Assembly: GCA_002271215.1 (NCBI GenBank)
Contig: CP018628.1
Location: 2,480,001-2,544,000, forward strand
Length of the DNA stretch: 64,000 nucleotides
Direction: 5' to 3'
Source of the DNA: Lelliottia jeotgali
Lineage (GTDB): Bacteria; Pseudomonadota; Gammaproteobacteria; Enterobacterales; Enterobacteriaceae
Shown: positions 58,807 to 64,000 of the stretch, one piece after another
Numbering within the stretch: the first letter of the stretch is position 1
Layout of the letters: each line of letters begins with the position of its first letter
Made by a program: the position numbers and the translations under genes
The notes under the pieces: generated by a model
What the model was told of the DNA's origin: nothing
What the model saw: the letters and a program-made list of their open reading frames with translations, nothing else
Database searches by the model: none

Positions 58807-59776
58807 GCTTTTTCACACCCGGATGCACGGTGACATCGACGTTTTTTGCCCAAAACTGGCGCAGCCATTCTCCGTAGCCATGCACCACAAATTGCTGATT
58901 GCGCTGCTGATAATCTTGTTTATTGCGCAGATATATTTCACGCAGGCCATACCACGGCACGCCAGGGAGATCGTGATGCACTGAATGATAGTTGAGATTG
59001 AGAAACAACACTCGCCACACCAGCGCGGCTTCGTTAATCACCGAACGCGCCAGCGGATCGTCCGCCGCCTGATGTTCCAGGAACGAGCGTACTTTGGTTA
59101 AGGCCAGCGCCGGATAACTCACCGCGAGCACAAAATACAGCGCCGAAAAACCGATCGTTTCCATCCACATAAACAGCGGCACCAGCAGTGCGCCGTGAAT
59201 CAACCACATCGCCATATTCCTCAACTGGAGATGGCGAAACGCTTGATATGCGCCGGTAAGCGTCTGGAAAATATCCAGCAGCGGGGCTAACAGCAGGCGA
59301 CCGGGAAAAGTATTGCGCACCTGGATCAGTTTGCGCTGCCACGGGGAAAACTTCGCCCAGGATTCATCGGTGAAATAGTAGGATTCCGGGTCGTCCACCG
59401 GAACGGTCAGATGGTCGTGATTGTGATGTGCCAGATGCGAATCGCGATACAGCCCGAACGGATACCACACCGCCAGCGGCAACGTGCCAAGCAGTTGGTT
59501 GAACCATGCCACGCGCGTCGGATGGCCGTGGATCAGCTCGTGCTGCAGCGACATATACCAGGCGGTAAACCAGATCAGCAGCACAGTCGCGGGAATACGT
59601 CCGAGGAATTGCCAAAAATACAGCGTGGCAAACCAGCCGCCGTAAATGACAATAAGTAAAACCCAGGTGGGAAATTCGCTGCGCCATAACCAGCGCTGAG
59701 AAAGGTGGCGAATAATCTCGCGTTGCTGTGGGTGTAAATAGAGTGGAGACCGTTGACTCATCGGGTTCGATGCCAT
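58799..59776 (-). CDS. Membrane fatty acid desaturase
   Basis: 325 aa integral membrane di-iron enzyme. Three histidine boxes are visible: HELIH (about residues 83-90), HLAHHNHDH (about 118-126) and HSVHHD near residue 266. Hydrophobic helices surround them (about 30-75 and 195-235). Likely introduces a double bond into, or hydroxylates, a lipid; K-12 lacks such an enzyme. Start taken at 59776, with a weak GGA upstream; an ATG five codons in is possible. Confidence 0.9.
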   Translation of the reverse strand: MASNPMSQRSPLYLHPQQREIIRHLSQRWLWRSEFPTWVLLIVIYGGWFATLYFWQFLGRIPATVLLIWFTAWYMSLQHELIHGHPTRVAWFNQLLGTLPLAVWYPFGLYRDSHLAHHNHDHLTVPVDDPESYYFTDESWAKFSPWQRKLIQVRNTFPGRLLLAPLLDIFQTLTGAYQAFRHLQLRNMAMWLIHGALLVPLFMWMETIGFSALYFVLAVSYPALALTKVRSFLEHQAADDPLARSVINEAALVWRVLFLNLNYHSVHHDLPGVPWYGLREIYLRNKQDYQQRNQQFVVHGYGEWLRQFWAKNVDVTVHPGVKKHD

Positions 59777-59878
59777 TTCCGCAATAAGACGTTATCCCAC
59801 GAAGATGTGAGATAACGTCGGAAATAACAAAGAATTTAAATAACTATGCTTTGCCAGTTATTGCGCATTATTACCGGA

Positions 59879-60001
59879 TGCTGCTGCGCTTACCCGGCCT
59901 ACAAATTTGGCTCCCTCTCCCCGTGGGAGAGGGTTGGGGTGAGGGCATCAGACCGCGCAAATGTAAACGTAGGTCGGGTAAGGCAAAGCCGCCACCCGAC
60001 A
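59879..60001. repeat. REP fragments flanking a CCCTCTCC hairpin element
   Basis: A half REP (CTGCGCTTACCCGGCCTAC) at about 59883-59902, then a perfect 9-bp hairpin CCCTCTCCC-CGT-GGGAGAGGG (59913-59933) with the trailing TTGGGGTGAGGGC, then a full REP variant (GTCGGGTAAGGCAAAGCCGCCACCCGAC) at about 59973-60000. The hairpin sequence is a repeat often seen in enterobacterial intergenic DNA. Confidence 0.75.
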
Positions 60002-60014
60002 ATGTCCTCGCACG

Positions 60015-60941
60015 TTATTCCTTCACGCGCGCACGCTTGCCGCGTTCTTCTTCCTGGCTGTCGGCACTCGCCACTAATGCGAAATTAAAACTGACTTCCG
60101 TGTGCGGGGCATTAATATCGCGTTCCTGCGCCAGTTTGCTGTCGGTGATTTTAATTGGGTCGGCGATCAGCTCTTCGCGGGTGGCAAAGGCAAAATCGTC
60201 CCACAGATATTCGTCGCCATTGAGGTTAATCTGCGTGGTCAGGTGCTTATAACCCGGCGCGGAGACAAAGAAATGCACGTGCGCCGGACGATTGCCGTGG
60301 CGCCCTAAACCGTTCAGCAGTTTTTGCGTTGGGCCATCCGGCGGACAACCGTAGCCGCACGGCACAATGCTGCGTACCGCATAGCGTCCATCCGCGCCGG
60401 TCTGCACGCGGCGGCGCAGGTTATATTCGCTCTGGGACGCATCAAAGAACGAGTAGCCGCCGAGCGTGTTGGCGTGCCAGATATCGACAATCGCGCCCGC
60501 CACCGGCTTGCCGTGCAGATCGGTAATGGTCCCGTGCAGCCACATGGTTTCGGCCTTCTCGCTGCCGTCGTCCATGCGCGCGTAGCCCTGACTGAGCGGC
60601 GCGTTGGCTACGTACAGCGGCCCTTCGATGGTGCGCGGCGTGCCGACGTCGTTGCCCGTTGCCGCCTCTTTTTCGTCGGCACGCATATCGAGATAATGCT
60701 CCAGCCCTAATCCCGCCGCCAGCAGCGCCGCCTCTTTGCGCTCGCCCAGCTCGTTGAGATAATTCACCGCCAGCCAGAACTCTTCGTCGGTAATATCAAA
60801 CTTTTTAATGGTTGCACACAGGTCGCCGAGGAGCTGATGCATAATCGTTTTAAAACGCTCGTTACCCTGGGCAGAATTTAATCCGCTGCTGATGGCGAGT
60901 AACGTTTCCAGTTCGGTTTGTTTGGTTGGATTGACTGACAT
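60015..60941 (-). CDS. catA: Catechol 1,2-dioxygenase
   Basis: 308 aa intradiol dioxygenase. Opens catechol between the hydroxyls to cis,cis-muconate with a non-heme Fe(III). Iron ligands fit Tyr163 (GGYSFF), Tyr197 (CGYGCP), His221 and His223 (RPAHVHFFVSAPG). The N-terminal helical dimerisation domain covers about 1-100. Last gene of the operon, 39 bp after catC. The C-terminal tail is lysine and arginine rich. Confidence 0.97.
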   Translation of the reverse strand: MSVNPTKQTELETLLAISSGLNSAQGNERFKTIMHQLLGDLCATIKKFDITDEEFWLAVNYLNELGERKEAALLAAGLGLEHYLDMRADEKEAATGNDVGTPRTIEGPLYVANAPLSQGYARMDDGSEKAETMWLHGTITDLHGKPVAGAIVDIWHANTLGGYSFFDASQSEYNLRRRVQTGADGRYAVRSIVPCGYGCPPDGPTQKLLNGLGRHGNRPAHVHFFVSAPGYKHLTTQINLNGDEYLWDDFAFATREELIADPIKITDSKLAQERDINAPHTEVSFNFALVASADSQEEERGKRARVKE

Positions 60942-60980
60942 TGCGTATTCCTCTTGTAGGATAAGGGTTATTATTCTGTG

Positions 60981-61271
60981 TTACTGCTTTTCAACATAAA
61001 TAGACGATGGATGCTGGCACAGCGGCTGCACGCTAATTTCCATATAAGGGAAAAGCGGCAGGCCAGTTAATATCTCGTGCAGCTCCTGATTATCTTTCAC
61101 ATCAAACAGGCTGACGTTGGCGTATTGCCCAACGACGCGCCAGATATGCAGCCATTTCCCTTCGCGCTGTAATTTCTGCGAATAGGCTTTTTCTTTGGCT
61201 TTTATTTCTTCTGCCTGGGCTGCGGGCAGCGACGATGGAATATTCACCGTCATCTCGACTTTAAATAGCAT
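60981..61271 (-). CDS. catC: Muconolactone delta-isomerase
   Basis: 96 aa, the usual size. Isomerises muconolactone to 3-oxoadipate enol-lactone; forms a decamer in known relatives. Family sequence MLFKVEMTVNIPS at the start, KWLHIWRVVGQYANVSLFD and LPLFPYMEISVQPLCQHPSS at the end. It lies 11 bp after catB. Confidence 0.97.
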   Translation of the reverse strand: MLFKVEMTVNIPSSLPAAQAEEIKAKEKAYSQKLQREGKWLHIWRVVGQYANVSLFDVKDNQELHEILTGLPLFPYMEISVQPLCQHPSSIYVEKQ

Positions 61272-61282
61272 GCTGATGTCCT

Positions 61283-62398
61283 TTATTTACGCGCGTAATA
61301 ACGCAGTTTGTCTTCGTCGATCTCAACGCCCAGGCCAGGGCCTTGCGGCAGCGTCACCTGGCCGTCGCTGAAATCGAGCGGGTTCGCAACGATGTCGTCT
61401 TTCAGCAGCAGCGGGCCAAACATCTCGGTGCCCCACTGCATTTTCAACGTCGACCACGCATGGAGAGACGCCACCGTGCCGAGCGTGCCCTCCAGCATCG
61501 TGCCGCCGTACAGCGCCACGCCAGCGGCCTGCGCCACGTGCGCCAGCTTCAGCGCCTGCACCGGACCGCCCGCTTTGGCAATTTTCAGGGCATAGGCACC
61601 GGTAAAACCGCCGTTTGCCAGGCCATAGCCGTCGTGAAGCGTTGCCACCGCTTCGTCTGCCAGGATCGGCAGCGTAAAGCGCTGACTCAGGGCTATCAGC
61701 CCACGCGTGTCCCAAAGCGGGATCGGCTGCTCGACCAGGTCGATACCGCCCTCTTGCAACAGCGCCATGCCTTTAATCGCGCTCGGCAGATCCCACGCCT
61801 GGTTCACATCCACCCGCACGCTGACGCCATCGCCCAATGCCGCCTTGATCGCCAGCGCATGACGGATATCGCTATGCAGTTCGCCCGTGCCGATTTTCAG
61901 CTTAAAAGTGTTGTGCCGCCCTTCGGCAAGCAGGCGTTTTCCCTCGTCGATGTCTTTGTTGGTGTCGCCACTCGCCAGGGTCCAGAGCACCGGCAGACGT
62001 TGGGTTAATGCCCCGCCGAGCAGCGTGCTGACGGGCACATTCAGCTGTTTCCCCAGCGCATCAAGAAACGCGGTTTCCAGCGCAGATTTGGCAAAAGTGT
62101 TGCCTTTGACGCTGGCATTCATCATCTGCGCAAGTGATGCGACACCGCTGAATGTCTGGCCGCACAGCAGCGGTGCGAGATAGGTTTCAATCGCTGAACG
62201 AATGGCTTCCGGGCTTTCCGCCCCGTAGCTCAGGCCGCCGATGGTGGTGGCTTCGCCCCAGCCGACCACGCCCTGTGCGCATTCCATGCGTACGATAGTC
62301 AGTGTCTGGCAGCCCATCGTCGCCATCGACAGCTTGTGCGGACGAATAGTCGGGATATCCACCAGCCAACAGGTGATGGATTCAATGGTTAAGCTCAT
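61283..62398 (-). CDS. catB: Muconate cycloisomerase
   Basis: 371 aa enolase-superfamily enzyme. Converts cis,cis-muconate to muconolactone with a divalent metal. Catalytic lysine pair in FKLKIG (166 and 168), metal ligands Asp197 (VDVNQAW), Glu223 (LVEQPIP) and Asp248 (LADEAV), and Lys272 on the opposite face (LKIAKAGG). Its start overlaps the pcaD stop by 17 nt, which implies coupled translation. Confidence 0.97.
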   Translation of the reverse strand: MSLTIESITCWLVDIPTIRPHKLSMATMGCQTLTIVRMECAQGVVGWGEATTIGGLSYGAESPEAIRSAIETYLAPLLCGQTFSGVASLAQMMNASVKGNTFAKSALETAFLDALGKQLNVPVSTLLGGALTQRLPVLWTLASGDTNKDIDEGKRLLAEGRHNTFKLKIGTGELHSDIRHALAIKAALGDGVSVRVDVNQAWDLPSAIKGMALLQEGGIDLVEQPIPLWDTRGLIALSQRFTLPILADEAVATLHDGYGLANGGFTGAYALKIAKAGGPVQALKLAHVAQAAGVALYGGTMLEGTLGTVASLHAWSTLKMQWGTEMFGPLLLKDDIVANPLDFSDGQVTLPQGPGLGVEIDEDKLRYYARK

Positions 62399-63161
62399 GC
62401 TCGGCTCCTGCGGTTAAAAAGGTGATCACATGCTGGTTAAACGCCGCCGCACAGGCCACGTTCGACAGGTGCGACGCGGGTAAAACAAGGTAGTGCGCGT
62501 GGGGGGCATCCACCACGATAGCTTCGGCGTCACGCGAGGTGGTGACAGGGTCACTTTCCCCTGCGATCACCAGCATCGGGCGTGGCATTTGCGTCAGTTC
62601 ATCACGCAGATCGGCCATCGCCAGCGCATCACAGCAGGCGGCGTAACCCTCGGCGGGCGTCGCGGCGAGCTGCTCAATCAGTGGGTAAACCACCTCCGGA
62701 TTGTGTTGACGAAACGCAGGGGTAAACCAGCGGTCGGCGGCGCTCTGGGCAACCGGGTCCATGCCCTGCTCGCGCACCGTTGCGGCACGATCTCGCCAGC
62801 CCGCTTCCTGCCCAATTCGTGCCGCCGTGTTCGCCACCACAATCCGCTGGAAACGCTCCGGCGCGTGGCGGTTGAGCCACATCCCGGTCATGCCGCCAAG
62901 CGAGATTCCGCAAAAGCAGGCCCGCTCCACATCGAGATGCTCCAGCAGGGCAATCACGTCCTGTCCGAGCCGCTCAAGGGTGACGGGCTGCGAACCGACA
63001 GCCGAACGCCCATGCCCGCGCGTGTTGTAGCGCAGCACGCGAAAATGCTGCGTCAGCGCCGGGATTTGTGCCTGCCACATCGCCCAGGTGGTGCCTAACG
63101 AATTTGACAGCACCAGCAGCGGCGCGCCTTCCGGGCCATCAAGGCGAAACTCAATCTCCAT
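62382..63161 (-). CDS. pcaD: 3-oxoadipate enol-lactonase
   Basis: 259 aa alpha/beta hydrolase. Hydrolyses the enol-lactone to 3-oxoadipate, the step where the catechol and protocatechuate branches merge. Triad Ser87 (GISLGG), Asp204 (GESDPVTT) and His231 (PASHLSN). Start chosen at the ATG at 63161 with GGAG upstream; the longer frame to 63203 overlaps pcaJ without homology. It lies 10 bp after pcaJ. Confidence 0.95.
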   Translation of the reverse strand: MEIEFRLDGPEGAPLLVLSNSLGTTWAMWQAQIPALTQHFRVLRYNTRGHGRSAVGSQPVTLERLGQDVIALLEHLDVERACFCGISLGGMTGMWLNRHAPERFQRIVVANTAARIGQEAGWRDRAATVREQGMDPVAQSAADRWFTPAFRQHNPEVVYPLIEQLAATPAEGYAACCDALAMADLRDELTQMPRPMLVIAGESDPVTTSRDAEAIVVDAPHAHYLVLPASHLSNVACAAAFNQHVITFLTAGAEHELNH

Positions 63162-63171
63162 GCTTTTCTCC

Positions 63172-63834
63172 TTATGCCGTCGCGTCTTCAGCAAGCAGCG
63201 CAAACGTTAGCGCCACCGGCGTGACGGACTGCAAATACTCCGGCGTCACGTCACCAAACATCTCACGCACCACTACGCCTTCAGGCGTGATATCCATCAC
63301 CGCCATGTCGGTATAAACTCGGTCGATACAGGCCATGCCGGTCAGCGGATAGGTGCAGCGTTCGACGATTTTGCACTCGCCTTTTTTGGTCAGGTGCTCG
63401 GTCATCACGAACACTTTTTTGGCCCCGATCGCCAGATCCATCGCCCCGCCGACGGCAGGAATGGCGGACGGCGCGCCGGTGCTCCAGTTGGCCAAATCAC
63501 CGCGCGCTGACACCTGGTACGCACCCAGCACGCAGATATCCAGGTGCCCGCCGCGCATCATGGTGAAGGAGTCGCCGTGGTGGAAATAACACCCGCCCGA
63601 AAGCAGCGTCACCGGCTGTTTCCCGGCGTTAATCAGCTCGGGGTCTTCCTCGCCTGGCGCCGGTGCTGGCCCCATGCCGAGAATGCCGTTTTCGCTGTGC
63701 AAAAAAATCTCGCGATCCTTTGGCAGATAGTTGGCAATCTGGGTCGGCATGCCGATGCCCAGATTGACGTACGCGCCCTCGGGAATATCCCGCGCAATGC
63801 GCTCGGCGAGCTGTTGATGCGTTAACGTCTTCAC
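63172..63834 (-). CDS. pcaJ: 3-oxoadipate CoA-transferase subunit B
   Basis: 220 aa. Beta subunit of the enzyme that moves CoA from succinyl-CoA to 3-oxoadipate. The catalytic glutamate lies in LHSENGILGMGPAP, and glycine-rich YVNLGIGMPTQIANYLP is near the N-terminus. Start is GTG at 63834, overlapping the pcaI stop as GTGA. Other family members act on acetoacetate, but the neighbours favour 3-oxoadipate. Confidence 0.93.
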   Translation of the reverse strand: MKTLTHQQLAERIARDIPEGAYVNLGIGMPTQIANYLPKDREIFLHSENGILGMGPAPAPGEEDPELINAGKQPVTLLSGGCYFHHGDSFTMMRGGHLDICVLGAYQVSARGDLANWSTGAPSAIPAVGGAMDLAIGAKKVFVMTEHLTKKGECKIVERCTYPLTGMACIDRVYTDMAVMDITPEGVVVREMFGDVTPEYLQSVTPVALTFALLAEDATA

Positions 63835-64000
63835 GCGGTCTCCTTAAGTGACGTGGCTGAAACCTGAATCACCCGCTGAACAAAAATCCCCGGCGTGACC
63901 ACCGCTTCCGGGTCCAGTTCGCCGAGGGCCACACATTCGCTCACCTGCGCGATGGTGCAACGGGCGGCAGCGGCCATGATCGGGCCAAAGTTGCGCCCGG
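63831..64000 (-). CDS. pcaI: 3-oxoadipate CoA-transferase subunit A, C-terminal part
   Basis: Last 56 codons only; the rest lies beyond the right edge. The C-terminus RNFGPIMAAAARCTIAQVSE and ELDPEAVVTPGIFVQRVIQV is typical of CoA-transferase alpha subunits. Stop codon TGA overlaps the pcaJ start codon. The operon promoter and any catR or pcaR regulator must lie outside the window. Confidence 0.93.
   Translation of the reverse strand, partial: GRNFGPIMAAAARCTIAQVSECVALGELDPEAVVTPGIFVQRVIQVSATSLKETA

Overview
The window is about 64 kb of chromosome from a member of the Enterobacteriaceae outside Escherichia, most like the Enterobacter/Lelliottia/Leclercia/Citrobacter group. From 476 to about 48,700 the gene content and order match the E. 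coli K-12 opp to ychF region almost gene for gene (opp, ychE, adhE, tdk, hns, galU, rssBA, ychJ, purU, tyrTV, narIJHG, narK, narXL, ychO, ychN, chaCBA, kdsA, sirB1/sirB2, prmC, prfA, hemA, lolB, ispE, prs, dauA, ychH, pth, ychF). The genus is inferred from this synteny and from the non-K-12 genes, not from any database search.

Layout. 1-427 is a truncated voltage-sensor ion channel. 476-6104 is the oligopeptide importer operon oppABCDF (minus strand). 6878-17126 holds ychE, the fermentative enzyme adhE, tdk, hns, galU, the RpoS-turnover pair rssAB, ychJ and purU. 17208-17996 is the tyrosine tRNA operon: a stringent-type promoter, two tRNA-Tyr genes and three 171-bp rtT repeats. 18189-29377 is the nitrate respiration block: narGHJI and narK (minus strand) and the sensor-regulator pair narXL (plus strand), with perfect FNR boxes upstream of narG and narK. 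29379-36249 holds ychO, ychN, a chemoreceptor not found here in K-12, a small unknown gene and chaCBA. 36382-41684 is a compact minus-strand run, kdsA-sirB1-sirB2-prmC-prfA-hemA. 41895-48694 is mostly plus strand: lolB-ispE-prs, dauA, pth and ychF, with ychH opposite.

From about 48,800 onward the content departs from K-12. 48,839-52,040 is an AT-rich patch with a DUF1304 membrane protein, two unrecognised membrane proteins, and a small gene broken by thirteen copies of the tetranucleotide GTCA. 52,122-59,776 holds metabolic genes: a ketopantoate-reductase-like oxidoreductase, a cupin, a chloroperoxidase-type hydrolase, a YdeP-type molybdoenzyme, an AzlCD exporter pair, a PhnD-like protein and a fatty acid desaturase. 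60,015-64,000 is a catechol ortho-cleavage operon, pcaI-pcaJ-pcaD-catB-catC-catA (minus strand, pcaI cut by the window edge), converting catechol to 3-oxoadipyl-CoA.

The most unusual local signals are the GTCA tract inside the small DUF7661-like gene, the rtT repeats whose divergence lies outside their core, a predicted amino-acid chemoreceptor, and an 8-nt overlap joining a leaderless PhnD-like protein to a desaturase. I found no CRISPR array, prophage, complete insertion sequence or recognisable defence system. The accessory patch at 49-52 kb is the best place to look for something undescribed, but I cannot assign it a system.
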